Source: Rhodanobacter sp.
Lineage (GTDB): Bacteria; Pseudomonadota; Gammaproteobacteria; Xanthomonadales; Rhodanobacteraceae
Assembly: GCA_040371205.1 (NCBI GenBank)
Contig: AP031382.1
Location: 496,001-560,000 of the forward strand
Direction of reading: 5' to 3'
DNA: 64,000 bases
Numbering within the stretch: position 1 is the first letter of the stretch; the number at the start of each line of letters is the position of its first letter. The notes beneath the pieces were generated by a model, which was given only the letters and a program-made list of their open reading frames with translations, was not told the origin of the DNA and made no database searches. The translations under genes and the position numbers were made by a program. This document shows, one piece after another, positions 9,963 through 19,480 of the stretch.

Positions 9963-10823
9963 TCAGCGTCCTGCCAGTTGGCGCTCGCGCGCCAGCACCG
10001 CGCGCTTGCGCGGCACGCCCCAGCGCCAGCCGCCGGGCGTGCCGTCTTCGCGCACCACGCGGTGGCAGGGCACGACCAGGGCAAGGCGGTTGTTGCCGCA
10101 GGCGTTGCCCACGGCGCGCGCGGACCGCGGCGAACCGATCGCGGCGGCCAGTTCGCCGTAGCTGCGCGTCTCGCCGGCGGGAATCCTCGTCAGCGCGTCC
10201 CACACCCGCCATTGGAACGCCGTGGCGGCCACGTCCAGCGGCGGCATCGCGGGTGCGGCGGCGTCGTGCCAGCCGAGGTCATGGGCGATGCGGGCGATCA
10301 CCGCGTCCAGCCATTCCTCGCGGCCCGTGTCCACGCGTTCGCGTGCGGCCTGCGGGAACTCGGCGGCGAGACGCGCTTCCAGCTCGGCGTCGTCCGCACC
10401 CAGCGTGACCGCGCAGATGCCGCGCGCGGTGGCCGCGACCAGCATCTGGCCCAGCGGCGTGGCGGTGGTGGTGTAGCGGATGCTGGCGCCCGCGCCGCCC
10501 GCGCGGTAGCTGGCCGGCGTCATGCCGAGCAGGCGGTCGCTGTGTTCGTAGACGCGGCTGCCGGAGCCGAAGCCGGCCTCGTACACCGCGTCGCTGACCG
10601 CCGCGCCGTCGCGCAGCGCGGCCTTGAGCTGGCCGAAGCGGCGGGCGCGGTGGTACTCGGCCGGGCTCATGCCGTAGCGGCGGCGGAATGCGCGCTGCAG
10701 GTGGCTGGCGCTCAGCTGGGCGAGACGGGCGAGCGCATCCAGCGTGGGCGCCTCGCCGGCGCCTTCGAGGTGGGCGCGCACGCGTTCGAGCGTATCGTCG
10801 AGGGAAGCGGGGCGGGCGTTCAT
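9963..10823 (-). CDS. Ada-like AraC / O6-methylguanine-DNA methyltransferase fusion
   Basis: In this 286-residue protein, residues about 10-110 are an AraC-type double helix-turn-helix (F-R-R-R-Y-G-M-S-P-A-E-Y; V-Y-E-A-G-F-G-S-G-S-R-V-Y-E). Residues 115-286 are a methyltransferase with the acceptor-Cys motif V-V-P-C-H-R-V-V and the recognition helix S-A-R-A-V-G-N-A-C. It removes alkyl groups from O6-guanine suicidally and may regulate alkylation genes. The N-terminal zinc/phosphotriester domain of E. coli Ada (with Cys38) is absent, so the usual activation route through a methylated N-terminal Cys cannot operate. The start ATG is at 10821-10823. Confidence 0.93.
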   Translation of the reverse strand: MNARPASLDDTLERVRAHLEGAGEAPTLDALARLAQLSASHLQRAFRRRYGMSPAEYHRARRFGQLKAALRDGAAVSDAVYEAGFGSGSRVYEHSDRLLGMTPASYRAGGAGASIRYTTTATPLGQMLVAATARGICAVTLGADDAELEARLAAEFPQAARERVDTGREEWLDAVIARIAHDLGWHDAAAPAMPPLDVAATAFQWRVWDALTRIPAGETRSYGELAAAIGSPRSARAVGNACGNNRLALVVPCHRVVREDGTPGGWRWGVPRKRAVLARERQLAGR

Positions 10824-10925
10824 GGCGTCATCCGGTGCGGCATGCAGCCATGGTGCGGCGACGGGCCGCCGCGTGCCATCCGGATCTTGCGCGGGGCTAT
10901 CGCGCAGTCAGCACCGAGCGGGCGC

Positions 10926-11198
10926 TCAGCGTGCGACCGGCCCCTGGCGGATCACCACGAACTCGCCTTCCAGCACGTCCGGCGCCGGCTTGCTCGGCCG
11001 CACCGTCGCAGCCAGCGACGAGCGCGCCAGTTTCCACTGGCGCCATGCCAGCCACAGGCCGCCGCCGACCAGCAGCACGCCAGCCAGGGCCAGCCCGAAC
11101 ACCAGCAGCACGCCCACCACGGCCACGCCGATCAGCAACGACAGGGCGCGTGCCAACGGGTGGCGGGAACGGCGGGGCAGGGGCAGGTGGATGCGCAT
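10926..11198 (-). CDS. Small membrane protein of unknown function
   Basis: The 90-residue protein has a basic N-terminus (M-R-I-H-L-P-L-P-R-R), one long hydrophobic hairpin (about residues 18-50) and a polar tail. No named family was recognised. Start ATG at 11196-11198. It is divergent from the Rieske gene; the 78-base spacer between them is AT-richer than its surroundings and probably holds both promoters. Confidence 0.7.
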   Translation of the reverse strand: MRIHLPLPRRSRHPLARALSLLIGVAVVGVLLVFGLALAGVLLVGGGLWLAWRQWKLARSSLAATVRPSKPAPDVLEGEFVVIRQGPVAR

Positions 11199-11276
11199 GT
11201 GTTAAAAATCCGTGTGCTAAAATCAAGGACTTAGGCGTACAACGATGAGGCCATTCGGCCCGCAGGACAAGTGCCG

Positions 11277-11636
11277 ATGGACACCATCTCCCCCGCTTCC
11301 CTTTTGTGCCGGCTGGATGCGATCCCCGATGGCGGCGCCATCGCGGTCGAGGACGTGGCCGCTGCCGGCGGCGAAAGCGTGATCGTCGCGCGCCGCGGCG
11401 ACGCGGTGCGCGCCTGGCTCAACATCTGCCCGCACGCCGGCCGCCGGCTGGACTACGCGCCGGGCCTGTTCCTGCTCAAGGACGAGCTGCTGATCTGCGC
11501 CGTGCACGGCGCCAGCTTCGACCGCAACGATGGCGTGTGCGTGGCCGGCCCCTGCCGCGGCGAGCGCCTGCTCGGGCTGGCGGTGGAGCTGCGCGGCGAC
11601 GAGGTGTGGCTGCGGGCGCGGGATGCGGCCGGCTGA
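11277..11636 (+). CDS. Rieske [2Fe-2S] ferredoxin-like protein
   Basis: The 119-residue single-domain protein has the cluster-binding motifs C-P-H-A-G-R at about residues 45-50 and C-A-V-H-G-A-S-F at about 68-75, i.e. C-x-H and C-x2-H. It resembles NirD-like and other soluble Rieske proteins that carry electrons to oxygenases or reductases. No partner oxygenase is adjacent. ATG 11277 is chosen since AGGA lies 9 nt upstream; a GTG two codons earlier is possible. It runs 39 bases before the sugar dehydrogenase gene. Confidence 0.88.
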   Translation: MDTISPASLLCRLDAIPDGGAIAVEDVAAAGGESVIVARRGDAVRAWLNICPHAGRRLDYAPGLFLLKDELLICAVHGASFDRNDGVCVAGPCRGERLLGLAVELRGDEVWLRARDAAG

Positions 11637-11675
11637 TCCGCTACGCTGTCGACCATCATCTGCGACGGAATCCCC

Positions 11676-12956
11676 ATGAGAGACATCGAACAGGCCAGGC
11701 TCGCCGTCGTCGGACTCGGCTACGTGGGCCTGCCGCTCGCGCTGGAGTTCGGCAAGCAGTTCGACACGCTGGGTTTCGACATCGACGCGGCGCGCGTGGC
11801 GCAGCTGCGCGCGGGCACGGACCGCACCGGCGAAACCAGCGCCACGGAACTCGCCGCCGCCTCGCGCCTGCGCTACGCCACCGAGCTCGACGCGCTGCGC
11901 GAGTGCGATGTCTACATCGTCACCGTGCCCACGCCGGTGGACGCGCACAAGCGCCCCGACTTCACCCCGCTGGTGCGCGCCAGCGCGGCGATCGGCAGCG
12001 TGCTCAAGCGCGGCGACGTGGTGATCTACGAATCCACCGTGTATCCCGGCGCCACCGAGGAAATCTGCGTGCCCGAACTGGAGCGCGCATCGGGCCTGCG
12101 CTTCAACGTGGACTTCGGCGTGGGCTACAGCCCCGAGCGCATCAATCCCGGCGACGCGCAGCGCCGCCTGCCCGACATCCCCAAGATCACCTCCGGCTCC
12201 ACGCCGGAGACGGCGGCGTTCGTCGATGCGCTGTACCGGCGCATCATCCGCGCCGGCACGCACCTGGCGCCCAGCCTGAAGGTGGCCGAGGCGGCCAAGG
12301 TGATCGAGAACACGCAGCGCGACGCCAACATCGCGTTGATCAACGAGTTCGCGCTGATCTTCCACCGGCTCGGCATCGACACCCAGGACGTGCTGGCCGC
12401 AGCCGGCACCAAGTGGAATTTCCTGCCGTTCCAGCCCGGCCTGGTCGGCGGCCACTGCATCGGCGTCGATCCGTACTACCTGATCCAGAAAGCGCAATCG
12501 ACCGGCTACTACCCGGACATCCTGCTCGCCTGCCGGCGCATCAACGACGCGATGGGGCAGCACGTCGCCGCCGAGGTGGTGCGGCTGATGATCGCGAAAG
12601 GGCAGGCGATACGCGGCAGCCGCGTGCTGGTGCTCGGGCTCACCTTCAAAGAGAACTGCCCCGACCTGCGCAACACCCGCGTGGTGGACCTCGTGCGCGA
12701 GTTCGAGTCGGTAGGCGCGCAGGTGGACGTGCACGATCCGTGGGCCGACGCGGCGGAGACCCGGGCGGAATACGGCCTGTCGCTGCTGCCGCACTGGCCG
12801 GAGGCCGGCGCCTACGACGCGGTGGTGCTGGCGGTGGCGCATCGCCAGTTCCGCGAGCGCGAGGCCGGCGACGTGCGCGCGCTGACGAACGCGCAGGGCG
12901 TGGTCTACGACATCAAGGGCGTGCTGCCGCACGGCGCGGCGGACGGCCGCCTGTAG
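11676..12956 (+). CDS. tviB: UDP-N-acetyl-hexosamine / nucleotide-sugar dehydrogenase (TviB/VipA-like)
   Basis: The 426-residue protein begins with an NAD-binding Rossmann motif V-V-G-L-G-Y-V-G-L-P-L-A and has E-S-T-V-Y-P-G-A-T and the catalytic Cys in G-G-H-C-I-G-V-D-P-Y-Y-L. The C-terminal domain has G-L-T-F-K-E-N-C-P-D-L-R-N. These match the TviB/WbpO branch, which oxidises UDP-GlcNAc or UDP-GalNAc to the uronate for polysaccharide or O-antigen synthesis. A single gene without other glycan genes nearby is unusual, so the end product is unknown. The gene symbol is assigned by family resemblance. Confidence 0.9.
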   Translation: MRDIEQARLAVVGLGYVGLPLALEFGKQFDTLGFDIDAARVAQLRAGTDRTGETSATELAAASRLRYATELDALRECDVYIVTVPTPVDAHKRPDFTPLVRASAAIGSVLKRGDVVIYESTVYPGATEEICVPELERASGLRFNVDFGVGYSPERINPGDAQRRLPDIPKITSGSTPETAAFVDALYRRIIRAGTHLAPSLKVAEAAKVIENTQRDANIALINEFALIFHRLGIDTQDVLAAAGTKWNFLPFQPGLVGGHCIGVDPYYLIQKAQSTGYYPDILLACRRINDAMGQHVAAEVVRLMIAKGQAIRGSRVLVLGLTFKENCPDLRNTRVVDLVREFESVGAQVDVHDPWADAAETRAEYGLSLLPHWPEAGAYDAVVLAVAHRQFREREAGDVRALTNAQGVVYDIKGVLPHGAADGRL

Positions 12957-13050
12957 CGAGTCCCCGAACCGCGGCGCCCGACCATTCGCGCGCCGGTCAC
13001 GCGCGGACTCTCCCGCGCGCCATGGCCTCGGCGGCCAGGGTTCTACGCGA

Positions 13051-14892
13051 TCAGCGGAACAGCAGGTTGATCGACACCAGGGTGACCACCAGCATCACCA
13101 GGGTCAGCGGCGCGCCCACGCGCAGGAAATCCTTGCCGCGGTAGCCGCCGGGGCCGGTGACCATCATCAGCGCCGGATGCCCGGAGCTGAGCAGGAAGGT
13201 GTTGGAGGAGGACACCGCCACGATCAACGCGAAGGCCGACGGGTTGCCGCCGGTGGCCACGGCCACCGAGATCGCGATGGGCACCATCATCACCGTGGCG
13301 CCCACGTTGGACATCACCTGCGAGAACAGCAGGGTGAGCACCGCCAGCGTGGCCTGCAGCACCCACAGCGAGGCGTGGCCGAGGTAGTGCAGCACGTACT
13401 GCGCAAGCCACGCGGCGGTGCCGGTGGCGTCCATCGACCAGCCCAGCGGGATCAGGCAGGCGGTGACGAAGATGGTCTTCCAGTTGATTGCCTTGTACGC
13501 CTCGTCCATGTTCAGCACGCCCGAGAGCAGCATGCCCACGGCGCCGCACATCATCGCCACCGAGAGGTCGAGGTTGGTGAACAGCGCCAGGCACTTGGCC
13601 AGCACGAAGAAGCCGATCGCCTGCCAGATCTTGCCGGGGCGCTGCTCTTCCTTCGGGATGTCGGTGACCACCACCAGGTCGCGGTCCTCCGCCGCCAGCG
13701 AGAGGTCGCGCCAGGTGCTGTGCACCACCACGGTGTCGCCCGCGCGCAGCATCACCGCGCGCACGTCGTCGCGCATCACGTGGTCGCCGCGGTTCACCGC
13801 CAGCACCGAGATGCCGAAGCGCTTGCGCAGGCGCAGGTCGCCCACGGTGTGCTTGATGAAGCGCGACACCGGCGGGATCACCACCTCGGAAATGCCCGCA
13901 CGCGTGGGGTTGAACAGTTCGCCCAGCTGGCGCATGCGCGTGGACAGCTTGCACAGCTGGTTGTTGGCGAACTGGTTGAGCTGTTCGCGCGGCCCCAGCA
14001 CGCCGAGCACCGAGCCCACCCAGATCACCAGGTCGGCCGGCGGCGCCATGCGCGACTCGTTGCCGCTCTTGATGGCGAGGATCAGCGGCGCGTCGTGCAA
14101 CTGTTCGGCCTCGCCGATGCTCATGCCCACCAGCGGACTTTCCGCGGTGACGGTGAGTTCCGACGTCTCGCCGGCGATGCCGTAGGTGTCGGCGAAGTAG
14201 CTCTCGGTGCGGCCGGGCGTCACCTTGAGGCGCTCGTCCTCGTGGCCGGGCAGCAGCTTGCGGCCGAAGAAATAGAAGTAGCCGATGCCCACCGCGGCCA
14301 GCGCGAGGCCGGCCGGCGTCACACTGAACAGGCCGAACTTCGGGATGGTGTGCGCACCGGGCAGCAGGTTCGCGTTCGCGCTGGCGATCAGGTCGTTCAG
14401 CACGATCAGCGGCGAGTTGGCGATCAGCGTGGTGTTGGTGGCGGTGAGGATGCAGAACGCCATCGGCAGCAGCAGCCGCGACAGCGGCACGCCGGTGCGC
14501 GCGGACAGGCGGCTGGAGACCGGGATCATCAACGCCGCCAGCGCCTGGCTGGGAATCACCGCGCTGAACAGGCTGGCCATCAGGTTGATGACCAGGCCGA
14601 GGCGCGACTCCATGCCCTTGGCCAGCTTCATCACCATGTGCGCGGTGAGGTTGAGCACGCCGGCGCGGTCCAGCCCTTCGCCCATGATCATGATCGCGAT
14701 GATCGCGATCACGGCGTTGCCGGCGAAACCGTTGAACACCTTCTCCGAGGGGATCACGCCGGTGAGGCCGATCACCACCACCACCAGCAAGGCCACCATG
14801 TCGGCGCGGATCCATTCCAGCACCAGCATCAGCATGGTGAAGCCCACCAGCCCGAGCACCAGGATCATTTCGGGGGTGAGCACGAGCGGCAT
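13051..14892 (-). CDS. SLC13/DASS-family permease with RCK-C (TrkA-C) domains
   Basis: The 613-residue protein has N-terminal transport helices (about 1-185), including the family motif T-A-T-N-T-T-L-I-A-N-S-P, then a cytoplasmic insert (about 200-400) holding two TrkA_C-like domains, then a second block of helices ending S-S-N-T-F-L-L-S-S-G-H-P-A-L. Family members move di/tricarboxylates, sulfate or silicate with sodium; the RCK-C pair suggests nucleotide or ion gating. The start ATG has GGGGAG 7 nt upstream. A TATACT -10-like box lies about 80 bases upstream in the 202-base gap before trmB. Confidence 0.9.
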   Translation of the reverse strand: MPLVLTPEMILVLGLVGFTMLMLVLEWIRADMVALLVVVVIGLTGVIPSEKVFNGFAGNAVIAIIAIMIMGEGLDRAGVLNLTAHMVMKLAKGMESRLGLVINLMASLFSAVIPSQALAALMIPVSSRLSARTGVPLSRLLLPMAFCILTATNTTLIANSPLIVLNDLIASANANLLPGAHTIPKFGLFSVTPAGLALAAVGIGYFYFFGRKLLPGHEDERLKVTPGRTESYFADTYGIAGETSELTVTAESPLVGMSIGEAEQLHDAPLILAIKSGNESRMAPPADLVIWVGSVLGVLGPREQLNQFANNQLCKLSTRMRQLGELFNPTRAGISEVVIPPVSRFIKHTVGDLRLRKRFGISVLAVNRGDHVMRDDVRAVMLRAGDTVVVHSTWRDLSLAAEDRDLVVVTDIPKEEQRPGKIWQAIGFFVLAKCLALFTNLDLSVAMMCGAVGMLLSGVLNMDEAYKAINWKTIFVTACLIPLGWSMDATGTAAWLAQYVLHYLGHASLWVLQATLAVLTLLFSQVMSNVGATVMMVPIAISVAVATGGNPSAFALIVAVSSSNTFLLSSGHPALMMVTGPGGYRGKDFLRVGAPLTLVMLVVTLVSINLLFR

Positions 14893-15094
14893 CAGCGTGC
14901 TCCCCGGCGGGGCGTCGATTGATGGAGTGGCAGTGGCGAATTCACGCTGCGGCGCTCGTCCCTGACTGGGTCGGGCAAGTATAAGCGGCGAGGCGCGAAG
15001 GCTGGTGAATCGAGCCGATCACTGCGGCGGCCTCTGTCCGCTCCGGATAGCCGGCGTACAGCGGCGGGTGCTCCCCGTGCAGTCGGCGGCGCCT

Positions 15095-15832
15095 TCACTC
15101 CCGCGTGTCGCGACGCCGATAGAGCAGGTCCCACACGCCGTGCCCCAGCTTCAGGCCGCGCCGTTCGAAATGGGTTTCGATGCGCCACGCCGGCTTCTCG
15201 GCGTACTGGCCGGGCGCCACCGCGTTGTGCCAGTCGGGCGCGGCTTCCATCGTTTCCAGCATGTGCTCGGCGTAGGGCTGCCAGTCGGTGGCGAGGTGCA
15301 GCAGGCCGCCGGGCGCCATGCGCGAGGCGAGCAGGGCGACGAAGCCGGGCTGGATGATGCGGCGCTTGTTATGGCGCTTCTTGTGCCAAGGGTCGGGGAA
15401 CCAGATGCGCGCCTCGGCCAGCGCGCCGGGCGGGATCTCGTTTTCCAGCACCTCGACCGCGTCGTGCTTGTACAGGCGCACGTTGCGCGCATCGCGCGCG
15501 GCCAGTGCGTTCATCAGCCGGCCCACGCCGGGGCCGTGCACTTCGATGCCGAGGTAGTCGCGTGCGGGATCGTGTTCGCTGGCCCAGCCCAGCGCCTCGC
15601 CGTTGCCGAAGCCGATTTCCATCACCAGCGGCGCATGGCGCCCGAAGCGTGCCGCGTAGTCCTGCGCGGTGCCCGCGTAGTCGATGCCGAAGCGCGCCCA
15701 GTGCTCGTCGAAGGCGCGCTGCTGCGCCGGCGTCATGCGGCCCTCGCGCAGCACGAAGCTGCGGATGCGGCGCATCGCATGGGCGTGTCCGGCGTCGTCG
15801 TGTGCGCCGTCGTGGTCGTGCGTGTCGCTCAT
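15095..15832 (-). CDS. trmB: tRNA (guanine46-N7)-methyltransferase
   Basis: The 245-residue SAM-dependent enzyme has motif [10 protein letters not shown] at about residues 72-80 and the TrmB signature [14 protein letters not shown]. It makes m7G46 in the variable loop of tRNAs. The N-terminus carries a His/Asp-rich stretch (residues 2-18), which may bind metal and is not part of the core family. The gene starts 4 bases after the thiG stop, so it is the last gene of thiS-thiG-trmB, a frequent arrangement in gamma- and betaproteobacteria. Confidence 0.96.
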   Translation of the reverse strand: MSDTHDHDGAHDDAGHAHAMRRIRSFVLREGRMTPAQQRAFDEHWARFGIDYAGTAQDYAARFGRHAPLVMEIGFGNGEALGWASEHDPARDYLGIEVHGPGVGRLMNALAARDARNVRLYKHDAVEVLENEIPPGALAEARIWFPDPWHKKRHNKRRIIQPGFVALLASRMAPGGLLHLATDWQPYAEHMLETMEAAPDWHNAVAPGQYAEKPAWRIETHFERRGLKLGHGVWDLLYRRRDTRE

Positions 15833-15836
15833 GGCG

Positions 15837-16637
15837 TCAGGCGATGGTGCCGTCGATCGGGCTGGACGCCGAGGCGTAGCGCTTGCGCGGGATGCGGCCC
15901 GCCTTGAACGCGGCGCGGCCGGCCTGGATCGCCAGCTTCATCGCGTGCGCCATCAGCACCGGGTCCTTGGCGCCGGCGATGGCGGTGTTCATCAGCACGC
16001 CGTCGCAGCCCAGCTCCATCGCCACCGCCGCGTCGGAGGCGGTGCCCACACCGGCGTCGACGATGATCGGCACCTTGGCGTTCTCGACGATCTCCAGCAG
16101 GTTGTAGCGGTTCTGGATGCCGAGGCCGGAGCCGATCGGCGCGGCCAGCGGCATCACCGCCACGCAGCCGATCTCCTCCAGCTTCCTGGCGAGGATCGGA
16201 TCGTCGCTGGTGTAGACCATCACGTCGAAGCCGTCGGCGACGAGGATCTCGGCGGCCTTCAATGTTTCGACCACGTCGGGGAACAGGGTCTTCTGGTCGC
16301 CCAGCACTTCGAGCTTCACCAGCTTGTGGCCGTCCAGCAGTTCGCGCGCGAGCTTGCAGGTGCGCACCGCGTCCACCGCGTTGTAGCAGCCGGCGGTGTT
16401 CGGCAGCAGGGTGAATTCGTCGGGCGGCAGCGCGTCGAGCAGGCTGGGCGCGTCGGCGTCCTGGCCGATGTTCACGCGGCGGATCGCCACCGTGACGATC
16501 TCCGCGCCGGCAGCCTGCGAGGCGGCGCGCGTCTCGTCGAAATCCTTGTACTTGCCGGTGCCGGTGAGCAGGCGCGAGCCGTAGCTGGTGCCGGCGATGA
16601 CCAGCGGATCGGTGGCGTCGGGGGTCTTGAGGTTCAT
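15837..16637 (-). CDS. thiG: Thiazole synthase
   Basis: The 266-residue TIM-barrel enzyme condenses 1-deoxyxylulose 5-phosphate, dehydroglycine and ThiS-thiocarboxylate into the thiazole phosphate of thiamine. Family motifs are visible: L-T-G-T-G-K-Y, V-T-V-A-I-R-R, L-P-N-T-A-G-C, K-L-E-V-L-G-D near the Schiff-base lysine, and [12 protein letters not shown] 16635-16637 has GGAAGG 6 nt upstream. It lies 50 bases after thiS and 4 before trmB. I saw no TPP riboswitch upstream of the operon. Confidence 0.97.
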   Translation of the reverse strand: MNLKTPDATDPLVIAGTSYGSRLLTGTGKYKDFDETRAASQAAGAEIVTVAIRRVNIGQDADAPSLLDALPPDEFTLLPNTAGCYNAVDAVRTCKLARELLDGHKLVKLEVLGDQKTLFPDVVETLKAAEILVADGFDVMVYTSDDPILARKLEEIGCVAVMPLAAPIGSGLGIQNRYNLLEIVENAKVPIIVDAGVGTASDAAVAMELGCDGVLMNTAIAGAKDPVLMAHAMKLAIQAGRAAFKAGRIPRKRYASASSPIDGTIA

Positions 16638-16687
16638 GCGGAGCCTTCCGCGGCGCAAGCCGCGATGGAACGGGGGACGGCGGGCGG

Positions 16688-16888
16688 TCAGCCGCCGCCG
16701 ATGGCGTGGACGATCTCGACCTGGTCGCCGTCGTCGAGCGTGCGGCCGGCGTGCTGGCTGCGCGGCACGATTTCGCGGTTCAACTCCACGGCCACGCGCC
16801 GGCCGCCGTAGCCGGCGGCTTCGAGCAACTGGGTGATAGTGGTGGAGGGCGCGCAATCGCGCGGCTGGCCGTTGAGCGTGATCTGCAT
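16688..16888 (-). CDS. thiS: Sulfur carrier protein ThiS
   Basis: The 66-residue ubiquitin-like protein begins [10 protein letters not shown] and ends in the required C-terminal Gly-Gly (I-G-G-G), which ThiF adenylates and which then carries sulfur as a thiocarboxylate for ThiG. The length is typical (about 66 residues). ATG 16886-16888 is the family start. It is the first gene of the thiS-thiG-trmB operon. The thiF and thiO partners are not in the window. Confidence 0.94.
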   Translation of the reverse strand: MQITLNGQPRDCAPSTTITQLLEAAGYGGRRVAVELNREIVPRSQHAGRTLDDGDQVEIVHAIGGG

Positions 16889-16928
16889 CCGGCCATTGTA
16901 GCGGCTGGCGCCGGTCGCGCCGAATCGG

Positions 16929-16957
16929 CGCCTTGCCGCCACCAGGGCGGCAAGGCG
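16929..16957 (-). terminator. Hairpin after the DUF6600 gene
   Basis: A perfect 12-bp GC-rich stem (16929-16940 with 16946-16957) and a 5-nt loop start 6 bases beyond the DUF6600 stop codon. There is no U-run on the minus strand; it probably acts as a transcript 3' end or a factor-assisted terminator before thiS. Confidence 0.5.
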
Positions 16958-16963
16958 GGTAGC

Positions 16964-19177
16964 TCAGTGCTGGTCGTTCGCTTGCGGGGGCGCCTTGCGC
17001 GGCGCTTCCTCGCGTTTCTGCGGGTGTTCGGCCGGCCGCATAGGTTCACGGCGCTGCGGCGGCAGTTGGTAGGACGGGCGCGGTTGCTCGAAGCGCTGCG
17101 GCTCCGGGCGCTGCGGCGCATACGCCGGTTCGCGCGGCGGTGCGTAGGCGGGGACGTTGCGCTGCTCGGCCGGCTGGAAGCGCTGCGGTGCTTGTTCGAA
17201 GCGTTGCGGCTCCGGGCGCTGCGGCGCATACGCCGGTTCGCGCGGCGGCGCATAGGCGGGGACGTTGCGTTGCTCGGCCGGCTGGAAGCGTTGCGGCGCG
17301 CGTTCGATGCGCGGCTGCTGCGGCAAGGCGTCCGCCTGGCGCAGGTTGCGCCCGTCCTCCTGCGGACGCCATGGCTGGGGGCTGGCGATCCGGCGCTGTT
17401 CCGGCTGCGGCTGCGCTTCGGCGGGCGGGGCGCGGCGAATCGGCTGGACGACAGGCAGGCTGTCGTTGCGCGGGTGCGCAAAGCGCGCCGAAGGCAGCTC
17501 GCCGGCCGGCGCCGCCTCGATGCGGCGCACGTTCGGCAAGTCATTCGCTGCACGCGGACTTGGCATGGCACGCGGCGCTGCCGGTTCGGGCATGTCGCGG
17601 CGCGGAGCGACGCGGTTGTCGAGCACGCGCACGTTGTTGAACGGTGCCGACACCCGCGCCGGGGCGCGGGCGTCCGCCGGGCTGAAGCCCGCATGCGTGG
17701 CCGGCGGCGGCGTGCGTGCCACCACGCTGCGGCGGAAGTCCGAGGTGGGAAGCTCGCGCAGGCGCGGGTTGCGCGAGGCCGGCGCGGCATGGGGCGCCGG
17801 GCGCAGCATGGTCACGCCGTGCGCCAGCACCGGTGCGGCGACGAGCTGGCGCGGGTCGACGTGCAGCATGTCGCGCTGCACGCGCCGTCCGCTGGCGAAG
17901 TTCGCGCCGGACATCGCGGTGAAGCCGTGCGGCGCATCGCGGTTGAGGTAGTGCAGGTCGCGCGGCGTGCGCCCTTCGCGGTAGAAGTTGTACTGGTTGT
18001 CGATGTGGTTGATCACGGTGGTGCGGTATGTGGTGTTGCGCACGTAGATGTTGGTGACGTTGACGCGCCGGTAGTAGTCGCGGTCGCAGTGGTACCAGGG
18101 GTTGTAGACCTCGCCCGGCCCCAGCGGGAACCAGCCCACCGGCGCGCCGCCGATGCCGACCGATACGCTCCAGCCGTTGCCGCCGACGAAGGCCACCAGC
18201 GCCGGCGCATACACCGGGCGCACCACGCGCGGTCCCGGGATCCAGCCCCAGTGGCTACCGATGAAAACCCAGCGGCCGTAGTGATAGGGCGCGAAGCCCC
18301 AGGGCGTGGCGTCCACCCAGGTCCAGCCCCACGGTGCGATCCAGGCCCAGTGGCCGTCGCGGTAGGGCGCCCAGCCCGCCGGTACCTGGCTGGGGTACCA
18401 GACCGCGCCGTATTCGGACGAGTCCTGCCAGTCGCCGTATTGGTCGAGGTCCTGGTAGCCGACCACCTCCGGCGAGACGTAGCGCGTGGCGTCGGACTGG
18501 ACGTAGCGCTGGTCGCGCTGGTTGCACCATGCGTCGAACGCGTCGCCCATGCCGTAGTCGCTGATCGAGAAGGATGCCAGCGAGGCGTCGTCGAACTGGT
18601 AGCTGCGGCCGGCGAACACATCGCGTTGCGCGTTGCCCTGGCCGTACACCGTGGCCTGGCCGTTGAACACGGTGACGCGCGTGCCGTTGCCGCCGTTGTC
18701 CACATCGATGCGGAAGGTGCCGGGCTGTTCCACCACCAGCGCCAGCGTGGGCGTGTCGATCTCGTAGCGTTGGCCCTGGGCGAGCTGGCGCACGCTGAGG
18801 TTCAACGTGCCCTGGGTCAGCTCCACCTGGGCGAGGTTGTCGTCGAGGTTGAGCATGCCGAAGTCGGTATCGCCGGCCATGCGCAGGCTGGCGCCGCCCA
18901 GTTCCAGTTCGGCGCGTGCGCCGTCGCCGGTGGAGAGGCGGTCGCCGGTGGTCAGCGGCCGGTTGAGGTCGGCGCTGGCCCAGTCCTGGGCGCCGGCGGG
19001 CAGGATGCCGAGGTCGCCGGCGACCACCGACAAGCGCGCCACGCGATCCGGCGGCGCGCCGCTGTCGTCGTCGGCGGATTGCGCCTGCGCCAGCGCGGCC
19101 ACGGCGCACAGCAGCAGCACTGCCAGCGAACGCAGGCCGCGATGCCGCGAGGCAGACATATGAGAGGGTAGACGCAT
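16964..19177 (-). CDS. DUF6600 / FecR-domain secreted protein with proline-rich repeat tail
   Basis: The 737-residue protein opens with a signal peptide (hydrophobic [13 protein letters not shown], likely cut near A-Q-A-Q-S). A FecR-like beta domain follows (about 50-190), then the DUF6600 part rich in Trp/Tyr/Gly ([16 protein letters not shown] and similar, about 255-370). The C-terminal 250 residues are low-complexity Pro/Arg/Gln, including two 36-residue repeats. It should be periplasmic or cell-surface; its function is unknown. The start ATG 19175-19177 has GGAG about 9 nt upstream. Confidence 0.85.
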   Translation of the reverse strand: MRLPSHMSASRHRGLRSLAVLLLCAVAALAQAQSADDDSGAPPDRVARLSVVAGDLGILPAGAQDWASADLNRPLTTGDRLSTGDGARAELELGGASLRMAGDTDFGMLNLDDNLAQVELTQGTLNLSVRQLAQGQRYEIDTPTLALVVEQPGTFRIDVDNGGNGTRVTVFNGQATVYGQGNAQRDVFAGRSYQFDDASLASFSISDYGMGDAFDAWCNQRDQRYVQSDATRYVSPEVVGYQDLDQYGDWQDSSEYGAVWYPSQVPAGWAPYRDGHWAWIAPWGWTWVDATPWGFAPYHYGRWVFIGSHWGWIPGPRVVRPVYAPALVAFVGGNGWSVSVGIGGAPVGWFPLGPGEVYNPWYHCDRDYYRRVNVTNIYVRNTTYRTTVINHIDNQYNFYREGRTPRDLHYLNRDAPHGFTAMSGANFASGRRVQRDMLHVDPRQLVAAPVLAHGVTMLRPAPHAAPASRNPRLRELPTSDFRRSVVARTPPPATHAGFSPADARAPARVSAPFNNVRVLDNRVAPRRDMPEPAAPRAMPSPRAANDLPNVRRIEAAPAGELPSARFAHPRNDSLPVVQPIRRAPPAEAQPQPEQRRIASPQPWRPQEDGRNLRQADALPQQPRIERAPQRFQPAEQRNVPAYAPPREPAYAPQRPEPQRFEQAPQRFQPAEQRNVPAYAPPREPAYAPQRPEPQRFEQPRPSYQLPPQRREPMRPAEHPQKREEAPRKAPPQANDQH
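17084..17299 (-). repeat. Two tandem 108-bp units inside the DUF6600 gene
   Basis: Units at 17084-17191 and 17192-17299 are nearly identical, differing at a few synonymous positions (for example C to T in the second codon base run near 17087/17195). They encode two copies of a 36-residue Pro/Gln/Arg-rich segment starting with a [14 protein letters not shown] motif. Copy number may vary between strains by slippage or recombination. Confidence 0.9.
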
Positions 19178-19348
19178 GGGACTCTCCGGCTCCATCCGCA
19201 TCGTGCGGTGTCGGCCCGATTATGGACATGGCGTGGCGCGCACTTTGTTGGGTTTTCGTGTGGCGCACACCGGCGGTTCAGCCGACGGATACCCTGCGGC
19301 GGCAATTCCCACCGCGCCGCTTCCCGGTTACCATCCAGCGGCCGACGC

Positions 19349-19422
19349 GCGGGTGTAGCTCAATGGTAGAGCTGTAGCTTCCCAAGCTACTGACGAGGGT
19401 TCGATTCCCTTCACCCGCTCCA
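19349..19422 (+). tRNA. tRNA-Gly (anticodon CCC)
   Basis: A 74-nt cloverleaf can be drawn: acceptor GCGGGTG (19349-19355) pairs with CACCCGC (19412-19418), the D arm is GCTC/GAGC, the anticodon stem is GTAGC/GCTAC with loop TTCCCAA (anticodon CCC, reading GGG), the T arm is G-A-G-G-G with TTCGATT, and the encoded CCA is at 19420-19422. It stands alone, 59 bases before the rimB-like gene. Confidence 0.95.
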
Positions 19423-19480
19423 TCCCCGTTTGCCGCGCCGGCCCACTCCCATCGCCACCCCAGCGAGCGCATCCCTACCG

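Noticed and set aside
11223..12932. 569-codon minus-strand frame opposite the nucleotide-sugar dehydrogenase
   Set aside because: Shadow of a well-supported gene with all catalytic motifs on the plus strand.
13177..14922. 581-codon plus-strand frame opposite the SLC13 gene
   Set aside because: Composition is His/Gln/Arg-rich antisense; the minus-strand frame encodes an obvious membrane transporter.
16889..16963. TPP riboswitch in front of thiS
   Set aside because: The gap before thiS is only 75 bases and lacks the conserved CTGAGA element; it holds just the hairpin of the neighbouring gene.
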